Below, one piece after another: positions 11,305 to 23,369 of a DNA stretch of 64,000 nt. The notes below the pieces were generated by a model. That model was not told the origin of the DNA, did not search any database, and saw nothing but the letters and a program-made list of their open reading frames with translations. A program made the translations under genes and the position numbers. Source of the DNA: Ampullaceana balthica (taxonomy: Eukaryota; Mollusca; Gastropoda; Lymnaeidae); contig CALYLW010000697.1 of the NCBI GenBank assembly GCA_944989445.1, forward strand, positions 62,001 through 126,000. Reading direction: 5' to 3'. Numbering within the stretch: the stretch's first letter is position 1; each line of letters begins with the position of its first letter.

Positions 11305-14300
11305 AGAATTTATGCTAATCGCCGATAGATGTCATGTGACAAGATTTAGAGAGAATTTATGCTAATCGCCGATAGATGTCATGTGACAAGATTTAGAGAG
11401 AATTTATGCTAATCGCCGATAGATGTCACGTGACAAGATTTAGAGAGAATTTATGCTAATCGCCGATAGATGTCATGTGACAAGATTTAGAGAGAATTTA
11501 TGCTAATCGCCGATAGATGTCATGTGACAAGATTTAGAGAGAATTTATGCTAATCGCCGATAGATGTCATGTGACAAGATTTAGAGAGAATTTATGCTAA
11601 TCGCCGATAGATGTCATGTGACAAGATTTAGAGAGAATTTATGCTAATCGCCGATAGATGTCATGTGACAAGATTTAGAGAGAATTTATGCTAATCGCCG
11701 ATAGATGTCATGTGACAAGATTTAGAGAAAATTTATGCTAATCGCCGATAGATGTCATGTGACAAGATTTAGAGAGAATTTATGCTAATCGCCGATAGAT
11801 GTCATGTGACAAGATTTAGAGAGAATTTATGCTAATCGCCGATAGATGTCATGTGACAAGATTTAGAGAGAATTTATGCTAATCGCCGATAGATGTCATG
11901 TGACAAGATTTAGAGAGAATTTATGCTAATCGCCGATAGATGTCATGTGACAAGATTTAGAGAGAATTTATGCTAATCGCCGATAGATGTCATGTGACAA
12001 GATTTAGAGAGAATTTATGCTAATCGCCGATAGATGTCATGTGACAAGATTTAGAGAGAATTTATGCTAATCGCCGATAGATGTCATGTGACAAGATTTA
12101 GAGAGAATTTATGCTAATCGCCGATAGATGTCATGTGACAAGATTTAGAGAAAATTTATGCTAATCGCCGATAGATGTCATGTGACAAGATTTAGAGAGA
12201 ATTTATGCTAATCGCCGATAGATGTCATGTGACAAGATTTAGAGAGAATTTATGCTAATCGCCGATAGATGTCATGTGACAAGATTTAGAGAGAATTTAT
12301 GCTAATCGCCGATAGATGTCATGTGACAAGATTTAGAGAGAATTTATGCTAATCGCCGATAGATGTCATGTGACAAGATTTAGAGAGAATTTATGCTAAT
12401 CGCCGATAGATGTCATGTGACAAGATTTAGAGAGAATTTATGCTAATCGCCGATAGATGTCATGTGACAAGATTTAGAGAGAATTTATGCTAATCGCCGA
12501 TAGATGTCATGTGACAAGATTTAGAGAGAATTTATGCTAATCGCCGATAGATGTCATGTGACAAGATTTAGAGAAATTTATGCTAATCGCCGATAGATGT
12601 CATTGACAAGATTTAGAGAAATTTATGCTAATCGCCGATAGATGTCATGTGACAAGATTTAGAGAAATTTATGCTAATCGCCGATAGATGTCATGTGACA
12701 AGATTTAGAGAAAATTTATGCTAATCGCCGATAGATGTCATGTGACAAGATTTAGAGAGAATTTATGCTAATCGCCGATAGATGTCATGTGACAAGATTT
12801 AGAGAGAATTTATGCTAATCGCCGATAGATGTCATGTGACAAGATTTAGAGAGAATTTATGCTAATCGCCGATAGATGTCATGTGACAAGATTTAGAGAG
12901 AATTTATGCTAATCGCCGATAGATGTCATGTGACAAGATTTAGAGAGAATTTATGCTAATCGCCGATAGATGTCATGTGACAAGATTTAGAGAGAATTTA
13001 TGCTAATCGCCGATAGATGTCATGTGACAAGATTTAGAGAGAATTTATGCTAATCGCCGATAGATGTCATGTGACAAGATTTAGAGAGAATTTATGCTAA
13101 TCGCCGATAGATGTCATGTGACAAGATTTAGAGAGAATTTATGCTAATCGCCGATAGATGTCATGTGACAAGATTTAGAGAGAATTTATGCTAATCGCCG
13201 ATAGATGTCATGTGACAAGATTTAGAGAGAATTTATGCTAATCGCCGATAGATGTCATGTGACAAGATTTAGAGAGAATTTATGCTAATCGCCGATAGAT
13301 GTCATGTGACAAGATTTAGAGAGAATTTATGCTAATCGCCGATAGATGTCATGTGACAAGATTTAGAGAGAATTTATGCTAATCGCCGATAGATGTCATG
13401 TGACAAGATTTAGAGAGAATTTATGCTAATCGCCGATAGATGTCATGTGACAAGATTTAGAGAGAATTTATGCTAATCGCCGATAGATGTCATGTGACAA
13501 GATTTAGAGAGAATTTATGCTAATCGCCGATAGATGTCATGTGACAAGATTTAGAGAGAATTTATGCTAATCGCCGATAGATGTCATGTGACAAGATTTA
13601 GAGAAAATTTATGCTAATCGCCGATAGATGTCATGTGACAAGATTTAGAGAAAATTTATGCTAATCGCCGATAGATGTCATATGACAAGATTTAGAGAAA
13701 ATTTATGCTAATCGCCGATAGATGTCATATGACAAGATTTAGAGAAAATTTATGCTAATCGCCGATATATGTCATGTGACAAGATTTAGAGAAAATTTAT
13801 GCTAATCGCCGATAGATGTCATATGACAAGATTTAGAGAAAATTTATGCTAATCGCCGATAGATGTCATATGACAAGATTTAGAGAAAATTTATGCTAAT
13901 CGCCGATAGATGTCATATGACAAGATTTAGAGAAAATTTATGCTAATCGCCGATAGATGTCATGTGACAAGATTTAGAGAAAATTTATGCTAATCGCCGA
14001 TAGATGTCATGTGACAAGATTTAGAAAAAATTTATGCTAATCGCCGATAGATGTCATGTGACAAGATTTAGAGAAAATTTATGCTAATCGCCGATAGATG
14101 TCATGTGACAAGATTTAGAGAAAATGTATGCTAATCGCCGATAGATGTCATGTGACAAGATTTAGAGAAAATTTATGCTAATCGCCGATAGATGTCATGT
14201 GACAAGATTTAGAGAAAATTTATGCTAATCGCCGATAGATGTCATGTGACAAGATTTAGAGAAAATTTATGCTAATCGCCGATAGATGTCATATGACAAG

Positions 14301-16430
14301 ATTTAGAGAAAATTTATGCTAATCGCCGATAGATGTCATGTGACAAGATTTAGAGAAAATTTATGCTAATCGCCGATAGATGTCATGTGACAAGATTTAG
14401 AGAAAATTTATGCTAATCGCCGATAGATGTCATGTGACAAGATTTAGAGAAAATTTATGCTAATCGCCGATAGATGTCATGTGACAAGATTTAGAGAAAA
14501 TTTATGCTAATCGCCGATAAATGTCATGTGACAAGATTTAGAGAAAATTTATGCTAATTGCCGATAGATATCATATGACAAGATTTAGAGAAAATTTATG
14601 CTAATCGCCGATAGATGTCATATGACAAGATTTAGAGAAAATTTATGCTAATCGCCGATATATGTCATGTGACAAGATTTAGAGAAAATTTATGCTAATC
14701 GCCGATAGATGTCATATGACAAGATTTAGAGAAAATTTATGCTAATCGCCGATAGATGTCATGTGACAAGATTTAGAGAAAATTTATGCTAATCGCCGAT
14801 AGATGTCATATGACATGATTTAGAGAAAATTTATGCTAATCGCCGATAGATGTCATATGACAAGATTTAGAGAAAATTTATGCTAATCGCCGATAGATGT
14901 CATATGACAAGATTTAGAGAAAATTTATGCTAATCGCCGATAGATGTCATGTGACAAGATTTAGAGAAAATTTATGCTAATCGCCGATAGATGTCATATG
15001 ACAAGATTTAGAGAAAATTTATGCTAATCGCCGATAGATGTCATATGACAAGATTTAGAGAAAATTTATGCTAATCGCCGATATATGTCATGTGACAAGA
15101 TTTAGAGAAAATTTATGCTAATCGCCGATAGATGTCATATGACAAGATTTAGAGAAAATTTATGCTAATCGCCGATAGATGTCATATGACAAGATTTAGA
15201 GAAAATTTATGCTAATCGCCGATAGATGTCATATGACAAGATTTAGAGAAAATTTATGCTAATCGCCGATAGATGTCATATGACAAGATTTAGAGAAAAT
15301 GTATGCTAATCGCCGATAGATGTCATGTGACAAGATTTAGAGAAAATTTATGCTAATCGCCGATAGATGTCATATGACAAGATTTAGAGAAAATTTATGC
15401 TAATCGCCGATAGATGTCATATGACAAGATTTAGAGAAAATTTATGCAAATCGCCGATATATGTCATGTGACAAGATTTAGAGAAAATTTATGCTAATCG
15501 CCGATAGATGTCATATGACAAGATTTAGAGAAAATGTATGCTAATCGCCGATAGATGTCATGTGACAAGATTTAGAGAAAATTTATGCTAATCGCCAATA
15601 GATGTCATATGACATGATTTAGAGAAAATTTATGCTAATCGCCGATAGATGTCATATGACAAGATTTAGAGAAAATTTATGCTAATCGCCGATAGATGTC
15701 ATATGACAAGATTTAGAGAAAATTTATGCTAATCGCCGATAGATGTCATGTGACAAGATTTAGAGAAAATTTATGCTAATCGCCGATAGATGTCATATGA
15801 CAAGATTTAGAGAAAATTTATGCTAATCGCCGATAGATGTCATATGACAAGATTTAGAGAAAATTTATGCTAATCGCCGATATATGTCATGTGACAAGAT
15901 TTAGAGAAAATTTATGCTAATCGCCGATAGATGTCATATGACAAGTTTTAGAGAAAATTTATGCTAATCGCCGATAGATGTCATATGACAAGATTTAGAG
16001 AAAATTTATGCTAATCGCCGATAGATGTCATATGACAAGATTTAGAGAAAATTTATGCTAATCGCCGATAGATGTCATGTGACAAGATTTAGAGAAAATT
16101 TATGCTAATCGCCGATAGATGTCATGTGACAAGATTTAGAGAAAATTTATGCTAATCGCCGATAGATGTCATGTGACAAGATTTAGAGAGAATTTATGCT
16201 AATCGCCGATATATGTCATGTGACAAGATTTAGAGAGAATTTATGCTAATCGCCGATATATGTCATGTGACAAGATTTAGAGAGAATTTATGCTAATCGC
16301 CGATAGATGTCATGTGACAAGATTTAGAGAGAATTTATGCTAATCGCCGATAGATGTCATGTGACAAGATTTAGAGAAAATTTATGCTAATCGCCGATAG
16401 ATGTCATGTGAAAATATTTAGAGAAAATTG
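11305..16430 (+). repeat. 47-bp satellite array, ~109 copies
   Basis: A head-to-tail array of a 47-bp unit made of AATTTATGCTAATCGCCGAT, AGATGTCATGTGACAAG and ATTTAGAGAG. The left part (to about 13,600) is very homogeneous with GAGAGAA junctions. The right part mostly has GAGAAAA and alternates GTCATGTGAC with GTCATATGAC. Rarer marks are GATATATG, ACATGATTT, AAAATGTATG and a single GTCACGTGAC (near 11425). Three short units (45-46 bp) lie near 12,570-12,710. Marker variants recur at exactly 423 bp (9 units): GAGAAA at 11724, 12147 and 12570, and GATATATG at 14656/15079 and 15455/15878. No open frame runs through it. Nothing shows a centromeric role; the array is only 5 kb. Confidence 0.97.
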
Positions 16431-16513
16431 TCTACAGTTATTATAAATTACAGGAGTTGATAGTTAATGTTTATTTTCAAAATTGTCTTATAATTGCAGA
16501 TGAAATAGCAAAG

Positions 16514-17085
16514 ACTGTGGGCAAGGTCTACACAATAGGTTTATAACAAAGACTGTGGGCAAGGACTACACAATAGGTTTATAACAAAGACTGCATGTGT
16601 TCAAGGTCTACACAATAGGTTTATAACAAAGACTGCATGTGTGCAAGGTCTACACAATAGGTTTATAACAAAGACTGCATGTGTTCAAGGTCTACACAAT
16701 AGGTTTATAACAAAGACTGCATGTGTTCAAGGTCTACACAATAGGTTTATAACAAAGACTACATGTGTGCAAGGTCTACACAATAGGTTTATAACAAAGA
16801 CTGCATGTGTTCAAGGTCTACACAATAGGTTTATAACAAAGACTACATGTGTGCAAGGTCTACACAATAGGTTTATAACAAAGACTACATGTGTGCAAGG
16901 TCTACACAATCGGTTTATAACAAAGACTGCATGTGGGCAAGGTCTACACAATCGGTTTATAACAAAGACTGCATGTGGGCAAGGTCTACACAATCGGTTT
17001 ATAACAAAGACTGCATGTGGGCAAGGTCTACACAATCGGTTTATAACAAAGACTGCATGTGGGCAAGGTCTACACAATCGGTTTA
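16514..17085 (+). repeat. 42-bp minisatellite, ~14 copies
   Basis: The unit includes AAGGTCTACACAATAGGTTT and ATAACAAAGACTGCATGTGT. The first two copies are 36-38 bp (GACTGTGGGCAAGG), the rest 42 bp. The last five carry CAATCGG instead of CAATAGG and GTGGGC at the junction, so the array has a left-right variant gradient. It begins about 80 bp after the 47-bp satellite ends. Because 42 is a multiple of three, it gives a 163-codon open frame (QGLHNRFITKTACV repeated) that I do not regard as a gene. Confidence 0.95.
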
Positions 17086-17090
17086 CAATT

Positions 17091-18217
17091 TTCAGGTCTT
17101 GTTTTAATTGTCAAGTTAAGTGTAAACTGTAGACGTAAATTATTCAGAGATGACATAAACTGTCTAGTGACATAGAATTTTTATTGACTGTTTCAATTGC
17201 GACAAAGAGGGGCAGTATAAATTGTAATCGCAGCAAATGTCCACGGCTCAAGTCACGAAACAACCAGCTGACTCAGCGTGTCCTCGTGTGTTGATATCCG
17301 GAGTTGGCCACGAGTTTCTGGCGATTAGATTTGACGAGATAAGTTTGGCCTTGAGTCAACGATATCTGTTGTTGTTTGGGAAATCCGAAACAAACTATTT
17401 TCAGAACCAATTAAATGAATGATAACAGCTTTCAATATGAAGGGGAGACATTTGACTGATCTTATTGCACTGGTTGTCCAACAAGGAATAATTATCGGCA
17501 ATAAAGAGAGGCCCGCAGCCGCTCAACATGTCATAAATTACAACGTATGCAGAATGTCTTTTTAAAAAAAATAATTTTGCTATATTATGAAGATCAAAAC
17601 ATATTTCTTGAATATTTAAAGTTAAGTTCTTTAATAAACGTACAAGTCCTTATTTAATTATGTTTTTTTTCTCTTCATTTTGTTTGTTTTGTTTTCATTT
17701 CAGCTTAAAATCGTTCACGAGACTGAAGCCAGAGAATTACCACGACATAGATGGAGTAATAACGGTATGAAAATTAAACATAAATAAACCCGAAGGGCTA
17801 ATTCTGCATAAACTAATGGCCCGAAAGGTTAAAGTCCAGAAAGTGATAAGTCCCGAAAAGGACAGCGTTTGCAAGTGGAAGGAGAACTAGGGCGCAACAA
17901 TTTGGCTACAATATGACTACAATATAGCAGGCCTTTGTTTTAACTAAGGCGCTACAATATGGCACGCCTTGTTTTAATCTTGGGCGTCGAAGTCAAACCG
18001 AGGGGAGGGTGTTGTCACAAAAATATTAGAATAAGACGCTGAATATAAAGCAACTTCAACTGAAAAACCTTTATTTGTTACAAACATCCTATTATAATGA
18101 CAAGTCCACAAGCATAAAGGACATCTCGACTTCTTCTTGACCGCAAGCCATCTTATAATTACAAAATATTTGTAAATTTAACATTACTCAATCCTGTACT
18201 ATAATCTGTGGTATTAC
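17091..18217. other. unassigned sequence
   Basis: No supported gene. A short near-duplication (CTACAATATGGC/GCTACAATATGGC) occurs near 17,905-17,965. Confidence 0.4.
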
Positions 18218-18482
18218 ATATGACATGACAAAGATTGAGTCGATTACAAGACTTAATATGCCTCGCAGTTGTCAAAGAGGGCATCATAGCAGCCGAGGAA
18301 CGAAGGATGGAGGAGGCTACAGACAGAAGAGCTAGTAGAAAGGACAAAACATTGGGAACCACAGAACTCGTGTACAAAAGCTGTGGAAAAGACTGTCACT
18401 CAAGGATAGGACTGCTCAGCCACACGAGGAAATGCAACCCAACTCAACGGTGATGTGCCATCGTCTCTCGAGACTGAAGGAT
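18218..18482 (+). pseudogene. non-LTR retrotransposon C-terminal zinc-finger end
   Basis: The plus frame 18235-18453 ends KSCGKDCHSRIGLLSHTRKC, a C-x2-C-x(n)-H-x-C style finger that closes ORF2 of several invertebrate LINE families. The preceding EERRMEEATDRRASRKDKTL is the usual charged linker. Stop at 18451-18453, then a short tail GCCATCGTCTCTCGAGACTG...GATGCCG running into an AT microsatellite. The 5' remainder is missing. This is a different LINE family from those at 3781 and 9173. Confidence 0.7.
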
Positions 18483-18486
18483 GCCG

Positions 18487-18487
18487 A

Positions 18488-18518
<31 letters not shown>

Positions 18519-18530
18519 ATATATATACAT
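18487..18530. repeat. (AT/GATATA)n microsatellite
   Basis: A simple repeat after the LINE tail; possibly the expanded 3' terminus of that element. Confidence 0.8.
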
Positions 18531-19227
18531 ATAAATATGCCACAATACATGATGTGATAAAAATGGGTCCGATCTCAGCATGTCAAATTATCAGTGTGAG
18601 CAAGAAAGGACAATAATTAAATAATATTATATTCGTTAATCAGTTACGAGTACAGTTATCACAACGTTTATCAAACTATTTGTAATCTGCATAGTGTGTG
18701 GCCACAACATACAAACGAATACGTTTGTGATTAAATGTGCAAGCAATAAGGCAAAGTGTCAGCTAATCTCGCCAAAAATCATTCATCAAGGTTACACCGT
18801 TTCGGTATACAGACGATCTATAAAAGTATCTGACGGCGAATAACATCTCTGAAACATGCACATGTGAATGGCCACTGGCTCCATATTTTTATTTTATTTT
18901 AATTAAATCTTAATTTATTTAGTATGGTAACAAAGTTTTCATAAAAATAAATATTAAGTCCTAGAAACTGTATGTACCCATCTGTTTTATTTGAAAGCCA
19001 AAAATAAAAAGTTTAACGTGATTTTTTTTTCCTTACAGATATTTGTAAATATAAAAATTTGACGGATGAAATTAAATTCTTCATAACGTTTTTTTTTAAT
19101 AATATTTTTTCTTCATGCATAAAATTCGGACTTGAATAGAATTTACTTAGTGTTTTCTGAAAATAAAGGACCCTCCATTTTATCTGTGTTAAATATTTTT
19201 GTTTTAGCACACAATACAACATTTTCA

Positions 19228-19230
<3 letters not shown>
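18531..19230. other. unassigned AT-rich sequence
   Basis: No supported gene or repeat recognised. Confidence 0.4.

Positions 19231-19278
<48 letters not shown>
19231..19278. repeat. (AT)n microsatellite, left part
   Basis: An alternating AT tract split by the hAT element at 19279-20021 and continued at 20022-20070. The target duplication of the element is ATATATAT. Confidence 0.9.
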
Positions 19279-19281
<3 letters not shown>

Positions 19282-19550
19282 GGCTGCGGAAATTATCTAT
19301 TAATTTCTAGATTAATCGTTAAAAATTGTATCGATTAAAAATCGATTAAAATAATTTTAATCGATAACAATTCGATTAAAATTTAAGAAAATATTTATAA
19401 TATTTTTTTTAAATGTTAGTAATAAGTTATGCATAATTAATAATAGTTTATATATATTTTTTACGTACAAACATCTCCCGCGTAATATTAAAATTTAATT
19501 TTATTAATATATGTTGACCGGCAGACGTCAACTAAAAAATGGCTGACAGC

Positions 19551-19695
19551 CAGAGCCATCTTTACACCATTTTGGGCCCCCGGGCAAAGAAATAGTGTTG
19601 GGCCCTTCCCCCATAGGAATAAAAAATGAATATACATAATATATATAAATAAACATATTCCCATGGGGCCCATATGCTCGTGGGCCCCCGGGCAA
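19551..19695 (+). mobile_element. short GGGCCC-rich MITE nested in hAT copy 2
   Basis: Starts CAGAGCCATCTTTACACCAT and contains TTTTGGGCCCCCGGGCAAAG, closely matching the element at 22255-22409. The right end here is diverged or truncated (GGGCAAATGCCCAAAG), so the boundary is approximate. Confidence 0.6.
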
Positions 19696-19699
19696 ATGC

Positions 19700-19863
19700 C
19701 CAAAGTTGAGCAAATATGTTGTTCTAAGCTAACTGCGGATGGCAAAGTCGAAGATGGTGAAAACGTTTACGGTGTCCACTGCCATAAACAACTATCTTTT
19801 AAAGGGTCAAATACATCGCTGACGTACCACCGTCAGCACAAATCAAGTATCAACACATTGTCA
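19700..19863 (+). pseudogene. BED zinc finger of a hAT transposase, degenerate
   Basis: The plus frame ends with CSKLTADGKVEDGENVYGVHC, then HKQLSFKGSNTSLTYHRQHK. The layout (Cys ligand, F-x-GSNTSLTYH, spaced His) is that of the DNA-binding BED finger of hAT transposases. The first zinc ligand of the CxxC pair appears replaced by Gly (GVHC), and the frame stops soon after. A homologous but more broken finger lies in the copy at 62329-62997. Confidence 0.65.
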
Positions 19864-20018
19864 TGAAATTTAGTTCAAAATATTCTTAATTTTCAATGTC
19901 CGTGAGAAATTTTCTGTTTAATGACGACATAAATTTCTATTTTTGGTTTTAATCGAAATTATCGATTGATAATTTTTCAAAAGTTAACGATTAAATTTAA
20001 ATTAATCGATAACAGCCC

Positions 20019-20021
<3 letters not shown>

Positions 20022-20060
<39 letters not shown>

Positions 20061-20083
20061 TATATATGTATGTATATGTATAT
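20022..20083. repeat. (AT)n microsatellite, right part
   Basis: Continuation of the AT tract interrupted by the hAT insertion, grading into GTATGTATATGTATATG. Confidence 0.85.
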
Positions 20084-21011
20084 GGGTGTGGTTAGGGTGG
20101 GAATTGGAATGCAGTTAGTTACAATCCATCCAAAAATTTTTTAACTCAATCGTTTTAATTTTTGTGTTCGTTAAAATCAAACGGCTGCCTCTTAATGCCT
20201 TGGATTTGGTAATAAAGGATAACAAAAGGATCGAAAAAAGTATTTTTTATTCCAAAATTAATAACTTTATTGACTGGTATGAGTATTTGGTATTCCGAGC
20301 ATTTATTGTGTTTTAGTTCAAAATTTACATTTTTGTGTTGGAGAAACCACTCAGCAATTATGCCCTGGTAGCTTAAAATCTGTCAATTTTTAATTTTAAA
20401 AAAACAACAACATAGAATTCTCTTCCCTAAATAGAGGTTTAACTAATTACTATATACAAATCCTCCTGATCTATGGCAGTTGAATAAAATGACAGCATTA
20501 TTCGGTGCAACAGCTACGTACCTCGTATTTTAAGTGAATGCAGTAGATGGCTGTCGACGAAATGCAAAATCAAATGTCAAGCGTCGTTTTTAAATTACAA
20601 ACTTTTGTGGGTTTTTTTTATAGTCCGTAAGCTGTTTTATATACTGCAGCGTTGGTTAAGTGTAACTCTTGCGGCTGTGGAAAAACTACCCAGATCCGGA
20701 TATCTCTCTATAAATAGTGATGGGCTTTTGTTTGAATGATCAAACAAAGACGTGGTATCTGTCGGAGTTGACGTTATGGGATGTAATCAAATAAATATTG
20801 AACTTGTTATGGGTCACTGGGTGAACGCGGCGTCTGAGATTAGATCAACTAGGTTCTCAAACTACGGAGTCGTTTAAAAGCTGATTTTCAACAATTTGAT
20901 AACGAATAAATTTACTAAAAGTAAATAAGACATCTCTATTATAACGACACAAGTCGCCAACGAAAGTTTTTTTTTGCTGTTGAATTTAGTCAAAAAGTGT
21001 CTTTTCCTCTA
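20084..21011. other. unassigned sequence
   Basis: No supported gene, RNA or repeat recognised. Confidence 0.4.
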
Positions 21012-21019
21012 ATTAAAGC

Positions 21020-21214
21020 CAGGGGTCTCCAAACTTTTCTGCCGAGGGCCGCATTAACTGTCAAACAGCAGTTTGGGGGCCGACTACTCACAGTTTTGTG
21101 GTAAACTACAGGTAAAAAAAGTAACTTTTTTAAAGATTATAATGTCTCTATAGGCCGGATGAGTGGGCCTCGCGGGCCGCATCTGGCCCGCGGGTCGTAG
21201 TTTGGAGACCCCTG
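21020..21214. mobile_element. short hAT-like MITE (CRGGGGTCTCCAAA ends), copy 2
   Basis: Ends CAGGGGTCTCCAAACTTTT and AGTTTGGAGACCCCTG, in the opposite orientation to the copy at 2397-2596. Flanking octamers ATTAAAGC and CTCTAAGC match at 5 of 8, so the duplication has decayed or a boundary is off. Confidence 0.75.
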
Positions 21215-21222
21215 CTCTAAGC

Positions 21223-22246
21223 AATGAAGTTAAGTATTTCGATTGTGTGATAATGCCCACTATTTCCAATGAATCACGCAGCTTTAAATTACCACTGACT
21301 GACTTATCCGTAAAGCACTAGTTTCGGAATAAATCAATACATTTTCATTGTGTTTTAAGTTTTAAGTATATATAGTCAAAATGAGCCAGAGAGTAATTAA
21401 CTACAATTACTAATTACAGTAATTGTAAATAAAATATGTATTTAACGAGCAACAAAGCCCGTCCAAGGACGTTCCGCCACCGTTTCGGTGGCATGTTGTC
21501 TACAAGTAACACTTGTGATTAGCAAGAGTGACACACTGTAAGATGGGAACAAAGTACTGAATGATGACAAAAATACTGCATAAGAAATAACTCGTTTTGA
21601 ACGTCCGCGCAAATCTGTTCAATATGTAAATTATTTCTTTTTTTTTCCCCGCTAGTGATTGGCTGTAGGAGTCTGAGGGACCAATCGCTATCGATGACCG
21701 CACAGAAAATTAATTGCCTTTTATTATATAGGATTACAGTTGTTATTAATTATCTATATGATGTGATTATGTGCATGAGATCTGACAACCCTGTTCTAGA
21801 GTTATCTAGAGTTATCTAGGTTGCCGCCAGCAAGTCACAAGGGCTGCGTTAGGGGCTTCTACAGTGATCTAGGTGCTGTGTATATGTGTATAGTATATAA
21901 TTTACTTATTTGTGCTTAAAAACAAATTAACTTACTTCTTGAATACAATATTAATAAACTTCCAGTTTTTTTGAAATAATCTTTATATGTTAATTAACAC
22001 TCAATTTGGAGGATTCAAACGTAGTGTTCACAATGAAAATGTGAAGCAAAGATTTGGGGGTAGATATTGCAATTTTTTACCAAAACACCGATCCCTGAAA
22101 TACTTGTTGACAGCCACAGATAACACAAAAAATATATTTTTGATTTATTTATATTTTTTATGTTGATTTGGTTGTTTGAAGCGATTACAAAGTTATCTCC
22201 CCTAACTAATCAAACAAAAATATAATGGATTTATTAGCAGGGCTTT
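21223..22246. other. unassigned sequence
   Basis: No supported gene. A direct AGAGTTATCT repeat near 21,800 and a short palindromic GCCACCGTTTCGGTGGC hairpin at about 21475-21491 are the only structures I see. Confidence 0.4.
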
Positions 22247-22254
22247 TGATCAGT

Positions 22255-22409
22255 CAGAGCTGTCTTTACACAATTTTGGGCCCCCGAGCAAAGAAATAGT
22301 GTTGGGCCCCTCCCCCGCAGGAATAACAAATAAATAAACATAATATATATAAATAAACATTCCCATGGGGCCCCTATGCCCAACGGGCCTATGCGCTAAG
22401 ACGGCCCTG
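22255..22409. mobile_element. short GGGCCC-rich MITE
   Basis: A 155-bp element with imperfect inverted ends CAGAGCTGTCTTTACACA and TGCGCTAAGACGGCCCTG. It is flanked by near-identical octamers TGATCAGT (22247-22254) and TGATGAGT (22410-22417). No coding capacity. Related to 19551-19695. Confidence 0.75.
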
Positions 22410-22494
22410 TGATGAGTGACAAACTTTTTAAATGACAAGGCAAACAATAATCTAAAATGATTTAATCAAACTACCTGTAATTCAAATCTGAAAA

Positions 22495-22770
22495 GGGTCC
22501 GTCCATAAAGTACGTCACGCTATTTTTGACCATTTTTACCCCCCCCCTCCACCTGTCACAAACTGTCACAAATCTCGGAACCCCCACCCCCTAAAGTACG
22601 TCACACTTTCGAACAAAAATTGTTTTTTATTAACAAAAATTTTAACATTAAATATAAAACAGCGTGACGTCACACATGGCTGAACACCCCTCCCCCCCCT
22701 TTTGGCACAAACTGTCACACTTTCTTACACCCCTCCCCCCCTGGACCGTGACGTACTTTATGGACGGCCC
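22495..22770. mobile_element. MITE with CGTCCATAAAGTACGTCACG ends
   Basis: Terminal inverted repeats GGGTCCGTCCATAAAGTACG and CGTACTTTATGGACGGCCC (about 24 bp including the adjacent TCACG/CGTGA) bracket a C-rich interior with repeated CTGTCACA words. I cannot identify the target duplication, so the superfamily is left open. Confidence 0.7.
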
Positions 22771-23369
22771 CAAATTCTGTCAAAGCCATAACTTTTAGAA
22801 GCAACTTCTGCTGGTTTATGCAAATAAGATAGAAAGGCGCAATAATCTCGACTAATTTAGAGAGGGGGAAAAGGCTGATATGAAAGATATACATTTTATG
22901 CATGTATGAGAGGTACTTGGTTATGGGTGCAAAAAATACATAGCTTTAGATTGGTTGCTTAGGATAATTTTATTTTTATTGACACGCCGCCCAGTCTTTC
23001 TATTTCTGTAGCATTAAAAAACAACAACATAGATTTCAAGTCCTTCTTCACTCTTACGCTTAAGTAAAAAGGGAAACTATCATTAAAATTATCGTTAACG
23101 TAAAACGTAATTGGATTATCCATTTGACTTCGCAACCGAAACAAAAATCAATAAGTAGAGATAAAGATATACTAATATATCTGCTTGACTTATGTAGACA
23201 AATAGAGAGATATACAAAAATAAAAACGTGCCGTGGCAGATATGTAAACACATATTTTATTAGAGACATACCGACCCGCAGAAAAAATATTATCTAATAA
23301 TGCGTCTAAACATAGAGCTTTACAATAATTGACATCATTTGGATTAGTCATAAAAAATATTACAATATC

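Larger units (their letters stand above)
19279..20021 (+). mobile_element. hAT element, TAGGGCTG family (copy 2), BED remnant
   Basis: A 743-bp copy with ends TAGGGCTGCGGAAATTA and TCGATAACAGCCCCTA, inserted in an AT microsatellite (flanks ATATATAT on both sides, which fits an 8-bp duplication). Between the TTAATCGATTAAA-rich subterminal regions is a BED zinc-finger remnant (about 19700-19863) and a nested short MITE (from 19551). The catalytic domain is absent, so it is non-autonomous. Confidence 0.85.

Noticed and set aside
11305..16430. CRISPR-like array
   Set aside because: The repeats are directly tandem with no unique spacers and the context is eukaryotic; it is a satellite.
11305..16430. 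Centromeric satellite
   Set aside because: Only 5 kb, flanked by ordinary sequence, and nothing in the window links it to a centromere.
16641..17132. 163-codon open frame with a 14-residue repeat (QGLHNRFITKTACV)
   Set aside because: The 42-bp unit is a multiple of three, so any frame without a stop in one unit stays open. Frames on both strands are open, there is no start context, signal or flanking exon, and variation shows no codon-position bias.
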